Shown here in pieces: positions 1 to 11,800 of a DNA stretch of 64,000 nt (positions are counted from its first letter, which is position 1; every line of letters starts with the position of its first letter). The position numbers and the translations under genes were made by a program. The notes beneath the pieces are model-generated. The model did not search any database and was not told where the DNA came from. It worked only from the letters and a program-made list of their open reading frames with translations. This stretch comes from Ursus arctos (lineage: Eukaryota; Chordata; Mammalia; Carnivora; Ursidae): the NCBI RefSeq assembly GCF_023065955.2, contig NW_026622874.1:24485772-24549771 (forward strand), written 5' to 3'.

Positions 1-1415
1 GGGAAAAAAACTGACAAAGAGATAACTAGAAAATACTCATATGTTTGAAAATTCAATCAAAGAAGAAATCATGATGGAAATTAGCAACAAAATTTATAAA
101 GATATCATTTCCCCAAAAACTGATCTATAGATTCAAGCAATCTCCCCACCTCCAATAAATAAATAAATAAATAAATAAATAAATTAATTAATAAAAGCTT
201 TTTTTTTCTTTTGTGGAAACTGACTTGCTGATTCTAATATTTTTACGGCTATTCAAACAACTAACAACAACCAAGACCCTCTTGAAAAAGAAGAACAAAG
301 GGAGAGGGTTTGCTATCCTGGATATAAAGACTCAAAAGCTAAAGAAATTCAGATTGTAGAACTGGAAAGGGACAGTGAAACAGACCAATGAACACGAAGA
401 GAAGGACCATATATTGACACCCGATTTGTTATGAAGATGACCCTGTGGCATGTTGAGGCAAGTTTGGTCTTTTCAACAAATGTAATAAGACTTCACAACA
501 CAAATGTAATAAGACTTAAACAACAACAATTTAACGTCTGCCTAACACCATCACATAAATCAATTTCCGGTATAAGTTAGGTCTACATATGAAAGGTAAA
601 ACAAGAAATCTCCTAAAGACCATACAGGAGAATACCATTATGATGCTGGGATAAAGGAAAGACTTCTTAACCAGGACACAAAGAACACTAACTATCAAGG
701 AAAGCATTGATAAATAAAACCATATTAAAATTAATAACATCTGTTTCACGGAAAGACACCATGAAGAGGGTGAAAAGATAAGTCACACAGTACATTTGCA
801 GTACATATAACGGGCCGTCCATTTGTATGCGAATTATGTGACATTCTATCACAAATCGGTAAGAAAAAACAACCCGATAGAAAAGTGGGATTTGAACAGT
901 CACGTCATAAAAGAGAATGTCCAAATGACAAATAAACATTGAGTGACCACGACACGTCCACCGGAATGGCTAAACTTGAAAAGACTGAGAATATTCAATA
1001 TTGACATGGATGTGGAGAAACAGAAACCCGTACGGTGCTGGTGGGGACACGCTACTTAGGACCCTTGTTTGGTATTATCTACATAAAGTACCGTATGACC
1101 TCGGAGTTCTGCTCCTAAGTTAATACCCACAGAAGATGTGCACAACAGTCAGGACAAGAATATTCATCGTAGCATTATTTACAACAACCCCAAACTGGAA
1201 ACAACCCAGAAGTCCACCAAGAATAGAACGGTAAATAAACCGTTTCAGATGGATGGTCCATCGATACGACGGAGTAGCACAAAAACGGGAACATGCAGAA
1301 CCATAGCCACAAATCATAAGATGAATAAAGCTTATGAACATAACATTGGGCAAAAAAAGTCAGACACAAAAACAGCACACATTGTATGATTCCATCCATA
1401 TGAAGTTAAAAAAAA
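1..1415 (+). mobile_element. Old L1 LINE fragment (end of ORF2 and 3' region)
   Basis: Seen: recognisable L1 text in the sense direction. At 630-770 is the motif around 'ATGCTGGGATAAAGGAAAGA', then 'AGGACACAAAGAACACTAAC'. At 1005-1070 is GATGTGGAGAAACAG and TGCTGGTGGGGACAC. At 1160-1250 is GTAGCATTATTTACAACA and AAACAACCCAGAAGTCCACC. At 1350-1400 is AGTCAGACACAAAAACAGC and TGTATGATTCCATCCATATGAA. The reading frame is broken throughout. It has unusually many CpGs (see findings). The element continues off the left edge. Confidence 0.75.
154..193. repeat. (AAAT)n microsatellite
   Basis: About ten AAAT units followed by imperfect AATTAATTAATAAAAG. It lies within the L1 fragment, or at the tail of a small insertion into it. 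Confidence 0.9.
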
Positions 1416-1653
1416 CATTAAACTATAATGTGTAGATAGTAATGCTTAGGTGGTAAGACTAAGAAAAAAAAAAGCAAGCGATTTCCATAAAAGTAATGAG
1501 GAGGAAGAATTGAGAGGGTCACAAGGGCCACTTCTGGAGTTCTGGCAATGTCTATTTCTTGATTTTACATGGATGTTTGCTTTGTAAGAAATCACAAAAC
1601 CTTTGTTTTGTGCACTCTTTGGTAGGAGTTAATCGTGCATAATAAAAAAGGCG

Positions 1654-1689
<36 letters not shown>

Positions 1690-3680
1690 TTAACACAGTA
1701 TCTGTGTAAGCATCCAGCCTTATGCCTGGCACATAACAGACGGGCAACAGCATGTGGTTACCTTTCTTCCCCCATTCCTTCTTTCTTTCCACAGAGAGAA
1801 AGTAGACAAAAAGGAAAATGTAAATTTTCATGAACATCTCACTCTCCAAGCACAAGCACCACCATTTTCTAGCTTTCTTACAATAATCTCATTGCTATGG
1901 CAACTGCAATCAGGTGGAGCCAATGAAGAGGAGGGATGTGAGCGTGACATTGGAACTTGATTACCTCCTCGCACAAGGAAATCCTTGCTAATAACTGAAT
2001 TGCTGAAGCCCTAGGCCTAAAGCTCCCATTAATGGATAAAATGCTTGTCTGTTTTATATTTTATTTTGTTCCAAAAACCAAAGCAAAACCTTTGTTTAAA
2101 GGCTTACCTTCCTGCAGTTGCAGTTAATCCTATAATCACTGGGTGAATATTTCTCGAGCCAGACATTCTTTTGTGCGTCAGAGAAGCAAGAGGCTGGTGG
2201 TTAGAAGCATTGTCTTCTGTGCCATTGAGATGCCTGGGGAGGACAAGGATGGGGTTGGGTGGTGGGCACAGCAGGGCTGTGGGCTGCAAGGAGCTGTCAC
2301 TCCCCTGCTCCTGCTCCAGCAGGCATGCTTCAGCCTGTACCTGCTGGGCTGGGTGTCTGCATTCACCTGCCCACTTTCATTCTTCAACTCTTTACCCATA
2401 GCCACTTGACATGTTTAGAACTGGGGAAAGACTGATGACACTTGGAGAAAACACTCCAATTCTATCAGATGAGAAATCAAAGACATCTGAAAATCAAGGA
2501 GGAGCTAGAGACCATTTTAAAATTATGTTCCCCCAAGCCACATCCCCATCCCATACACCCCTACAACCGATTTACCTTAAAAATACCAATCTTGGAAAGA
2601 GAAGGAAGAATGAGATTTTCAGGTCTGAAAATGAATGACAAGTCCAAAGGAGCAAACACAGAAATCACAATGGGCCTCGGAAACTTATTTTTAGCTGATG
2701 TTGGAATTCTTTCTTGTGACCTAAAAGGAAATTCTCCCTGTAGCAGAGATTTGTTCTGCAAAGAGGATCAGACAAGAGGAAGGATGTGGGGGGGGGGGGG
2801 TCAGGGGAAGGGAGTCATGAGAGGGCTTCTAGACCTCACTTTCTAGGACCTGTGGAATTAGGCAAGAGGCATTATCCTGGTTTGATAGACGTGGGAATCT
2901 CTGAGGAGAAGATTATTTATTAGTTAACTCAGCAAATAGTTATGAGGGCCTAGAGTCAGCCTGTGCTGAGCTAGATGCAGGAGTTAGGATAGCCAACCAG
3001 ACAGACAGTTTCCCTCACCCCATGGAGTACAAGACAGAAAGGCTCAAAAGCAGGCTCCAAGTGGGTCAGAGATGCCTGTTTATGCCTATTGCAGGGTGAA
3101 CAGCTTCAAAAAGAGGAAAGACAACCAGAGAATTCACAGGCTAGAACAACCATGAATTCCTCCATTTCAAATCTGCAGAAGTCTGGCAAAGGGGCAAGGT
3201 GTGAAGAGGAGGGGAAGGAGATTGTCCCAGATGGCTTGTATCCACCTGTACATGGTCAAGATGGGCAGGGAAAAGGGGAACCCAGGGATATGACTGGGGA
3301 GATTGGTCATCTCCATAAATACATAAATTGTTCAAGGAACCAGGGAGATTAACTCGAGGCCAGAACAATACCATCTTGCAAAATAGCAAACAAAACAAAA
3401 CAAAACAATCAGATTAACATCACAGATCCTTGTCTACCTTCTTCCTGGCTTCCAGAACTAGAAGGAAAAACAAATAAAACATGACTGACAGACACTAGGT
3501 TGACCATCCAGAGGTCAGCCAAGAAGGGCACACACGTTGCCAGTCTGCTCCTGGGTGGAGAGCTGAATGTCTGATGTCCCCATCTGTCTGGGGGCAGGTA
3601 AGAGACCCACCAAGAGATGAGGCATGCCTGCTGATCTAGTCATGCCATGATTTTCAGAATGGACTAGTGTGGAGGCAGCA
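1416..3680. other. Gene-free DNA, mostly unique
   Basis: Apart from the AC repeat and a run of 13 G at 2788-2800, I see no gene. Open frames here are short and lack any recognisable domain. A weak L2-like stretch lies near 2900-3010 ('GAGCTAGATGCAGGAGTTAGG'). Confidence 0.5.
1656..1688. repeat. (AC)n dinucleotide microsatellite
   Basis: An uninterrupted AC repeat of about 16 units, likely polymorphic. Confidence 0.95.
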
Positions 3681-3880
3681 GAGAGATCTGAAAGAGGAGC
3701 ACTTTCTAGTGTAGATCCGGTTATGCATTCCTTTGCATGACCCTTGGCAAGCTTCTTTCCGCAACAATTTCCTCATTTGCAAAACATCAAAAACACTCAT
3801 TATAGCAATTCCCCTTCCATTACCTTCATCATGCTCACTGCCAAAATTAAATAGTGTAACACCAACATATTCTCTGTAAT
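3680..3880 (+). repeat. MIR SINE remnant
   Basis: Contains the MIR core in the sense direction: ATGACCCTTGGCAAGCTTCTT, then AATTTCCTCATTTGCAAAA. This matches the 'tgaccttgggcaagt...cctcatctgtaaaatg' core with decay. Confidence 0.55.
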
Positions 3881-5960
3881 GTTCCCCTATGACACCATCT
3901 CAAGTATTTATAGAGTATCTTCCAGCCAAATTAGAGCAGGGAGAATTGGAATCTAACATCCAGGGAGGGAGATGCAGCTGTCTCTTTCCGTGAGATGAAG
4001 TCATGGCCCCTGCAGAGTTACTGCAGATGGCCCAATGACACCATGGGTGGAATCCCAGCCAACTTGGAGAGCTGCACAAAGTGGACCTCTCTAAGCCCTC
4101 AGACCCAGGAGGACTGCAATACACAGATGCATCCTAGTCATAGATTGTCGTTTGGTGGGTCGCTCTCCAAACAGGGAAGTCTTCTCTTGACCACCAGGCT
4201 GCAGGAGAATTGAGGACAGGGACTTTCCATTCTTCTTTCTTTCTCCCTCGATGTCTAGAGCTGGTGCTTGGTGTTCTTTAAATTCTTATTGACAGAACAA
4301 TTTCAACAGACATCTGCCAAATGTTTATTGAATGGATCCTGCGTGACAGGACCGTGCTCCAATAAGCACATGTTGTTTTTAAATGTCCAAGGAATTTCCA
4401 GGCAAGTCCTTACTGTTGCACACTGTTGTCAACTGCTTTGCAAAAATAGCCCATCCGATCAATATTTCTCCCTAAAATAGCTACCACCTGGAAGTGAGAG
4501 GGGAAGGTACCAGTCCCTGCCTTTGCGCGGGCCAGTGCCAGCCCTGTCCACTGCAGGGTTGGACCAGTCCTCGTCTAAGGGATCCAGGACCTGCTGCTGG
4601 ACAGGCCAGAAGCAAGTTACTGCTACAAATTTTAGGGGCCAGTAGGGTCCCAAATTCCACTCAAAAGACAAAGAAGGGAATTTAGCTTAAGAGTTTTACT
4701 AGTTTCTTGGGAGCTGAATTGTTTTCTGAGACTCTGGTAATGGGATTGAGCAGAGACAGGGTGTTAGGAGAACAGGTAGGGAGAGTCAAGCAAGGCCAAC
4801 ATTTCGGAGTGACCCTGAAACTGTGTCCGGTATCTTCTCAGGTGGTTGTAACGGTGAGAATGGCACTTACAAATTGTCCCTTTGATAAGATAAATGGAAC
4901 AGAAAACCTGAGTTCTCTTATCTTATCGTGCCTACTCTCAAGAAACAAACCTAGAAATGCTCTCCGATGGCCTGTCTGATTCTTGCCCTACACTCAAGAG
5001 TCCAGACCTGCAGACACCTGAGTAGACCCAAGCAGGTTCAATGCAGACAGAACCATCTTCTGCAGGAATTTTCTAGGAAATCAGGCCTTTGGGGACAAGC
5101 TGCATGTCCTCTGAACCTTTATCAATGTCCTGAAAGCCAAGGCCAGAGAAGGCTCTTGCTAGGCTGACCCACAGATTTCCTGGAAAGCTAAACTCTTGCC
5201 TGCAGAATTCTGGCAGAGTGGTTCTGTGGATATATCCCTTCTGGTCTCCTACAGCTTCCTCCACTGATACCCTGGGGCCATAGTGGCCATGGGGCTGATG
5301 GCCACAGGGACATCCAGTTTTTGCCATGACTTTTCTCTGCCCACACCGATGACCCGCTATAAGAATTCAGACCTGCTCTGAAGCAGAATGAATTGCAGCA
5401 TGGGCACAAGGTTGAATCTCTACATCCCAGATGCCAGGAGACGGAGGTCTTGTGGAGCAGTGGCCAGGGCTCCCCGGATCAGATTGGCTTTGGAGAGAGC
5501 CAGGGCCAAGAGACCACTGGGGCAGAGTGTGAAGAGTGGCTCCCCCACCCCCAACCCAGTTGGATTTCATGCACCACGGAAGTCTTCTTCCTGTTGGCCC
5601 AGGGGAGATTAGAAACTGCCCCTCAGAAGTTACCTCAGAGGATGAGCATCTTACTTATTCTCATCTACAATCCATCTGTAGCCAAGGGGGCCACACCTCT
5701 TCCAAGCTCTTTCCCAGGGCTACTTAGCATGGAAGCAAGGCTATCAGTTAAGTAATACAGCAACTCTGTTGAATACCAGAGCTCAGAGCTGCAAAGTCCC
5801 AGAGTTGGAAGAGACTGTAGAGGCTATTCATCCCTCATCCCCTCACGGATGTGAGATACCCCCACAATACCAAGCTAAAGGGCCATTACTTTTTGTCTTC
5901 TAATAAGAGAGCCAGATTTCCCTTTTCTCTGGGCTATACATTCTCAGTTGCCTTAGTCAT
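3881..5960. other. Gene-free DNA, no feature recognised
   Basis: No long open frame with a known domain and no clear young repeat. A weak MIR3/L2-like line lies at 5785-5880 (CCCAGAGTTGGAAGAGACTG). Confidence 0.4.
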
Positions 5961-5964
5961 TCCT

Positions 5965-6720
5965 TACAAGACATGACACCAGATGCTGGTATGTGGCCAG
6001 CCACTGTCCTGGGCATACCAAAATGAATAAGAGCAACCAGATAGGCAAATAAACATAGTATCCTGAGTGCCAAGTGCTGTAGGAAGTGGAGGGAAGGGAA
6101 AGGTCTGCGGCAGCAGGAAGGGCTCTCAGAATGCCTGATGCCTGAGCTGGGTGCTTCAGAGGAAGAAGGCAATTTACCACATGGACAAATGGGAAGGGAG
6201 GGCATTCTAGCCAGAGGAACTAGCACTGACTCATTTATGCCTCCATTCATTCATTCGTTTAACCAGTATTTACTGAGCACCTGTTTTGTGGCAAGATCCG
6301 CCCTAAGTAGGAAAATAAGGATGAAACAAGGAACACTGGCCCTGAGGGTAGCTTCGGTCTGTAAGTGGTAACTATGACGTAGTAGTAGGGAAGGGCAAGA
6401 ACAACAGAGGGGAAAGATAGGTGCTTTGAGAACACAGAGGAGGGCACTAAATCTATGAGCAAAAGCACTAAGCAAGAACTAACTTGGTAAGCTTAGGGAA
6501 GAGCATTGAGCCCGCTCTCTGAGAGAACAGAGGAAAATCCTACTACAGAGACAAGGTTAGGATATGGAAAGTCTTGAGTTTTATTTCTTAGGCAATGGGA
6601 GAAAGAGCACTGAAGGCTTTAACTAAGTGAGTGATGTGATCCTATTTATTTTCAAAGGAAACCACTCTGGGAGCAGTGTGGAGAACCAGTGAGGACAGCA
6701 AGACAGGAATGCCAGAAAAC
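5965..6720 (-). mobile_element. L2 LINE 3' fragments (two pieces)
   Basis: The antisense L2 3' end is visible at 6243-6290 (CATTCATTCATTCGTTTAACC, then ATTTACTGAGCACCTGTTTTG). Reverse-complement L2 text follows, including 'GAAGGCTTTAACTAAGTGAG' and 'GTGATGTGATCCTATTTATT'. A second, similar piece covers 5965-6230. Confidence 0.55.
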
Positions 6721-6989
6721 AGATTCCAGTGGGCTTTGTGGGTCTTGTTTTTCTTCTCTCTATGCACCCAACTCTGTCAACGACCTTCTATAAACATGAT
6801 GTCAGAATGGAATAGACTCCTGCAGGTGTCAATTAAGCAGCACAGAATGCTCTAAGATAATTAATTATTATAGATACCACTGTTCTGTTATTGCTGCCCG
6901 GGATGACATAAACCGCGAGGTCATTTTCTTATTTACTGTGGCCAAACACTGGTTCCCCCATCTGAAGTTTATGTAGTCAAGTCTTGCTA

Positions 6990-7275
6990 CCGGAGTGCAG
7001 GGATTCCCATTCATTCCCGTTAAATGCCATTTTGTTCGCTCTGCCCATTCATCTAGTCCTGTGGGACCCTCTGGGTTCTGTCAGTAGATTTCGATCTTGC
7101 CTAGCCTAACCCCAGTGGGCTCTTGGCCCTGGCTCTCTCCAAAGCCAATCTGATCCGGGGATCTGCAAATTAGACCGCCATTGCAATAATGCTTTTATTT
7201 GAATCCTTGATAATGTTTTGAACAGGCCAAAGGGAGAGAGAATAGAATATGTCATTTATCAGTTTAAGTACTAAA
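6990..7275 (-). mobile_element. CR1/L3 LINE remnant, possibly an exapted non-coding element
   Basis: Antisense L3/CR1 3' region in consistent order: 'GAGTGCAGGGATTCCCATTC', CCCGTTAAATGCCATTTTG, GCCCATTCATCTAGTC, then GATCTGCAAATTAGACC and GAATCCTTGATAATGTTTTGAACAG split across positions 7199-7226. The match is to a remembered consensus and needs a real alignment. It is old, yet several blocks are well kept. Confidence 0.5.
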
Positions 7276-7529
7276 ACTGTGTCATAAGCCCTTATTTTGC
7301 CATCATGTTCAAAAATCTTTTTTTTTTTTTTTTTTCCAAACACCATGTTGAAATCTGGGTAAACCATGGAACTGTCCAGGGACATTTTATAAATAAAAGA
7401 ACGCGCTTCATCTGGCAAAACCAATCTTGAATCCTAATCATCACCACTTTCTTTTCCAAGAATCCGCAGATGATCCTTTTAACCAATTGTTCCAATGGTC
7501 ACCCCTCGGTCCTTATCTTCCTTCACCTT

Positions 7530-8720
7530 TCAGCTGGAGTTGACACAGTTGATCCCTTCCTCCTCCTTGAAACCTCATCTTCATTGACCCCTGGGACCTT
7601 CTCCTGGTTGTCTTCTGACTTCGATGGCTGCTCCGTTTTAGTCTTCCTGGGCTGCTTCCTCCTCCCCTTCTCTGTATCTCAACGTCCGGATCCACTCCAG
7701 CTCAGGCCTTGGACTCCCCCTCTTTTCCAGTTACTTTAGTCCCTTGTTAATTTCAGCATTCTTGGGCAGGCTCCTCTCCAACCACGGCCTCTTCCTTGAT
7801 CTCCAGACTCATGAACCCAACTAGCTGCTGCCTATGCCAACGAAGCACTCAAACGTAAAACATATCTCTAACCAACTTCCTCCTCATCTCCCATCCACTA
7901 AGCCAGGTACTCCTGTAGTTGCCCCCTTCCAGCTAATACCACCCCATTATTTCAGCTGGTCAGGCCAAAACCCTTGGAATGAACCTGAGTCCTTTCTTCT
8001 TTTCTCATGCTCACTCAATCTATCAGCAAAATCCAATTGTTTCTCTCCAGAATTTGACGACTTCTTAAACCATGTCTCTATACCTTTGGTTAAGCCATTG
8101 TCGCCACAGTTTGTTACACAGATCATTATAAGAACCTCTTAACAGACCTCCCTACTTCTGGGGTAGCCTCTTTTCCTTTACACCATGACACAAACTCTTA
8201 GAATATAAATATAAATCAGAAAGTGTCACTCTCCTGGTCAATGGTTGCCACCTGTCTAAGTAACATTCCTGGTCCTTACAAGGGCCTGCAGAGCCCCACC
8301 CAGCATGGCCTCCTGTTATCTCTCTGACCTCATCCTCTACCATTAGTTCCCCATGCCCCCCCCAGCCACGCGGGACTCTGTGCTGTGTCAGGAACACAGC
8401 AGGTGCATTCTCGGCTGGCCTCTTCGTACTTGCAGTTCCTTCTCTAGAGAGTCACGCGTCTTCAGGTTTTCCTAAAATGTCTGCTTGTGTCGAAGACCTT
8501 ACCTGACTCCCCTCTTCAAAACAGAAACCTCCTCCCTCTACTACCGTGTATCTTCTTGTCCTATGTTGTTTTTCTCCAAACTGCCAATCAACAACCCCAT
8601 GACAGAACGACTACCCCGGAAAAGGCATGGATTTCTGTTTATTTTGCCCCCTTTCCTTTCCCCAGGGTCCAGTACAGAGCCTGCCACATGGTCGGTATGT
8701 AATAATATTTGCGGAATAGC
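7530..8720 (+). mobile_element. L2 LINE: end of reverse-transcriptase ORF plus 3' region
   Basis: Sense L2 text: 'GGAGTTGACACAGTTGATCC' with CCTCCTTGAAACC (7534-7574), 'CAGCTGGTCAGGCCAAAACC' with CTTGGAATG (7953-7981), and AAGGGCCTGCAGAGCC...CTCTCTGACCTCATCC (8280-8335). The end is GTCCAGTACAGAGCCTGCCACATGGTCGGTATGTAATAATATT-like (8667-8710), the degenerate L2 3' end. The ORF is broken by stops and frameshifts. Confidence 0.7.
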
Positions 8721-8879
8721 CACAGAGTTCAAAATTTTGCCTGTCACGGCATGGACAGCATTGAGAAAAATTCACTTCTTTAATTTTCAAAATTGGAATA
8801 TATTTGCTTATTTTGTCTTCTAGACTTTTCTCTGACTTCCATGATGCTTGATAGACTACCAGCAGATCAGCCATATAAT

Positions 8880-9135
8880 AGTAGTAGCAGCAGCAGCAGC
8901 TAATAGTTGTTAAACACTTAGCAGGTGCAGGTTGAGTGCTAAGAATAGATTGAAGCTTATGTAAACCCCTCAACGGTCCTACGAAGTAGCTGTGATTATT
9001 TTACTCATTTAACAGATGGAAAAACTAAGACAGACTGATCAATTTCCCCAAGGTCACACAGCTAGCAAGTGACTGAGCCAAGATTCAAACCCAGATAGTC
9101 TAGCTCCGGGGCCTGTGCTGTTAACTATTAGTCTA
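8880..9135 (-). repeat. MIR SINE
   Basis: Reverse-complement MIR core: TTTAACAGATGGAAAAACTAAG, then CCCCAAGGTCACACAGCTAGCAAGTGACTGAGCC and AGATTCAAACCCAGATAGTC (9008-9100). A short AGC trinucleotide run at 8881-8900 precedes it. Confidence 0.8.
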
Positions 9136-9559
9136 CATTCACAGTAATCCCTTCTTGAATTTTTTTTTCAGAATTCGGGAAAGGAACTCATTTGGGCTAG
9201 AATGTGTCAACTAACTCGAAGGGTGAGTTTCCCTCTTGCACACTCTTCATTCATTGGGGACTTCAATGTCTTCTCTTTTGGCCCTTAAGATGATTCACTT
9301 TGACAAAGAAGTTGGACGCAAAGTGGAAATTGAGGGGACTGGGTTTTTTTCTGTCATTCAGTAACACCCCACCATCCACCCCTAGGGACAGACCGAAGGC
9401 TCCTTTGTTCGTCCACTCAAAGCTTTAAAAAGCTTTGCTAACATTTTTCAGATATCCTGGCTCAACATTCCTGACATTACTCTGACAGCTCCCTACCAGT
9501 CTTTTATATTTTTATGTGGCTGGAGGTCAATAACCACTCTCTCCACCTTTTGCACATGC

Positions 9560-9755
9560 TTTTTTTTTTTTTTTTAAAGATTTTATTTAATCACTTGAGA
9601 GAGAGAGATAGAGAGAACAAGCAGGGGGAGAGGCAGAGGGAGAAGCAGGCTCCCCACCGAGCAGGGAGCCCGACATACGGCTCGATCCCAAGACCTTGGG
9701 ATCATGACCTGAGCCGAAGGCCGACGCTTAACTGACTGAGCCACCCAGGCGCCCC
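9560..9755 (-). mobile_element. CAN-SINE (SINEC), tRNA-derived
   Basis: A poly-T start, then AAAGATTTTATTT, a GA-rich middle, GCTCGATCCCAAGACC and a terminal GAGCCACCCAGGCGCCCC. This is a full-length carnivore SINE in reverse orientation. Flanks (CACATGCTTTT / GTATGTGCTTTT) suggest a decayed target duplication. Confidence 0.93.
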
Positions 9756-10980
9756 GTATGTGCTTTTTTTTGAGACCCAGCTCAACTGAGAGTTTCCTGG
9801 GTAGCCACTTTTGCCTCCTTATTTACTCACCCACGTTTATTAAGGCAGCCTTTTTAGACCCCTCCCGCTCTCCCTCCACCTCAGGAGAGGCTGAGATCTC
9901 ATTAGTAGAATTTCACTCTAGAATGCCTCCAGCTGGCGTTCCCATTTGGTTGATTCCACCAGTCATGCTTCCAGGCCACGGGGTGGGGTTGTTGCTGGGA
10001 AGGGCTTCCCAGCAGAGACCACGTTTCCCAGCTCACTCCAGATGAAGAACCTCGCGGTGGAGTTCTGGCCAGCGGCCTGTGGGCAGAGTGGCCTATCCTG
10101 ACTGCAGGGCTAACCACCCCCCCAGTCCTCTTTCCTGGCTCTCCACAGCCCCTCTGCCCCAGCTGCGGGTAGGATGTCTCCACTCCAGCTGCCTTTAGAA
10201 GCCGCAAGTAGAAGGGGCAGCGCCTGGGTGCCTGGGTGAGCCCTTGTGGGCAGAGGACGTGAACTTCCACCGTGGGGAACCACCGAGGTCGGGAATCCGT
10301 ATACGACAAGAGCTTGGAGCATTGTCACCAAAACCAATCATGCGTATGTTTTTCCAGGAGCCTCCTGAACTCTGTCCACAGTCTGGGGAACGCCCTGAGC
10401 CCTAGCACGGTTTCTGATCTCGGCCATCCCCGGCTCTATCAGGAAGTGGGTATGTTTTCCCAACACGGCCACTGCCGCCACTGCACACGCCACCATCTGC
10501 TCGGTCACAATGACGTCCACAACACATGCTTTCTGCCCACCAGGAGAGAAAACAGAGTGAAAGGCAGAGGCAGCTCTTTCGACCACTGGTTGCGTGAAGG
10601 CCCACCCAGATCCTCCTTATGGAGTGGAGAGTGAGAACAAAGTGAAAGATTCAGGAAGAAGGCCAGTGTCCTCCCCGTCAGGGAGGCAGGAGCAGGCTCC
10701 AGGCTGTGTCAGAAACTTTTCTTCGGCGCTGAGGTGCAGGCCAAGAAGCAGGCCCTGTCCGTCCCGCAGGCGAGGCAGCAAGGAGCTGCTGGCAGCTGCT
10801 GGGCCTCTGGATGGTTCCATGTGTACTTTGTGCAGCCTTTATGCCACAGTGACAGCCTGAGCGTTCCCAGGATAGATGGGTGTTTGAGAGCAGAGCCTGG
10901 CCTTGGGGAGGAGGCCAAACCAGGCTCAGCTCCCCAGCCAGAGACAAATTCCGAGAAGGCCCGGTCCGGGCACCCCGGCA
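9756..10980. other. Gene-free, moderately GC-rich DNA
   Basis: Several open frames of 60-140 codons exist on both strands (for example 10709-11128, -), but they overlap one another and have no recognisable domain. They are best explained by GC content lowering stop frequency. No repeat recognised. Confidence 0.4.
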
Positions 10981-10984
10981 CCTC

Positions 10985-10999
10985 CCGGCAGAGGGCGCT
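10985..10999 (+). promoter_or_regulatory. Candidate CTCF-like motif
   Basis: CCGGCAGAGGGCGCT agrees at 12 of 15 positions with the CTCF core CCACCAGGGGGCGCT. This is a single-motif call; occupancy is not shown by sequence. Confidence 0.3.
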
Positions 11000-11129
11000 C
11001 TGTGCAGGCGCTGTGGCCCCAGACCCCCAGGATGGAGCTGCTTGGTTGGTTTCATTTTTTTTTTTTCCTGCGTAAAATAGGAATAAGTCAATGATTTTGC
11101 CCTGTTTGGAAGTAATATTAAATATCAAA

Positions 11130-11395
11130 CATAATTGCTATTGACAACAATAATAGACACAGAGCATTTACAAGGGCTAACCCCAGTTTTAAGTGCTTTG
11201 CACAAATTAACTCAGAGCCCGAACAAAGCCCAGGAAGTGGTACTATTATAATCCCATTTTCTAGATAAGGGAACTGAGGTCTAGAGGAGTAAGCTGTTTT
11301 TGTCTGGTATCACGCAGGCAGTCCCAGGCAGTGCAGGGGGTTTAAACCCAGCAGTCTGGCGTGAGCCCATGTTCCTAACCACCGTGTTAGGCCTC
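11130..11395 (-). repeat. MIR SINE
   Basis: Reverse-complement MIR: TTTAAGTGCTTTGCACAAATTAACTC, ATCCCATTTTCTAGATAAGGGAACTGAGG and the TAAACCCAGCAGTCTGGC box, ending CCTAACCACCGTGTTAGG. Clear core order. Confidence 0.75.
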
Positions 11396-11599
11396 CAGGA
11401 AACACAGCCGATTGCCGTCCACCGCCAAGGACGCTGCACAGATGAAACTGTCTCTAACGAGTCTGACAGACAGGAGGCACTGACTACACCTTGCTTCTCC
11501 ATCGTCCTGCCCTGTTTCCATGCTGAGGGCCTCAGAGAGGGTAAGCAGCACCACTCCAGGTTTCAAAGAAGCAGGTGGCTTTTGCGTGGCTGCAGAACA

Positions 11600-11800
11600 C
11601 TGAAGTAGAAAGCAGGGGACCCGGGCCCACCCCTTAGCTTTGTATCTTAGGCAGATCCCTTAAGCAATCTGAGTTTTAATTTCTGCATTTATAAAAAGAA
11701 AATAGAGGGCTGTTAGGAGGCCTAACCACGAAAAGGCCTATGACTGTTCCTCGCATTTAGTGGCACTTACCTCAGTGAGTTGACTGTGAATCCGAGCCAG
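11600..11800 (+). repeat. MIR SINE remnant
   Basis: Sense MIR core decayed: CTTTGTATCTTAGGCAGATCCCTTAAG, TTTTAATTTCTGCATTTATAAAAAG and a late CTCGCATTTAGTGGCACTTAC. Confidence 0.5.
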
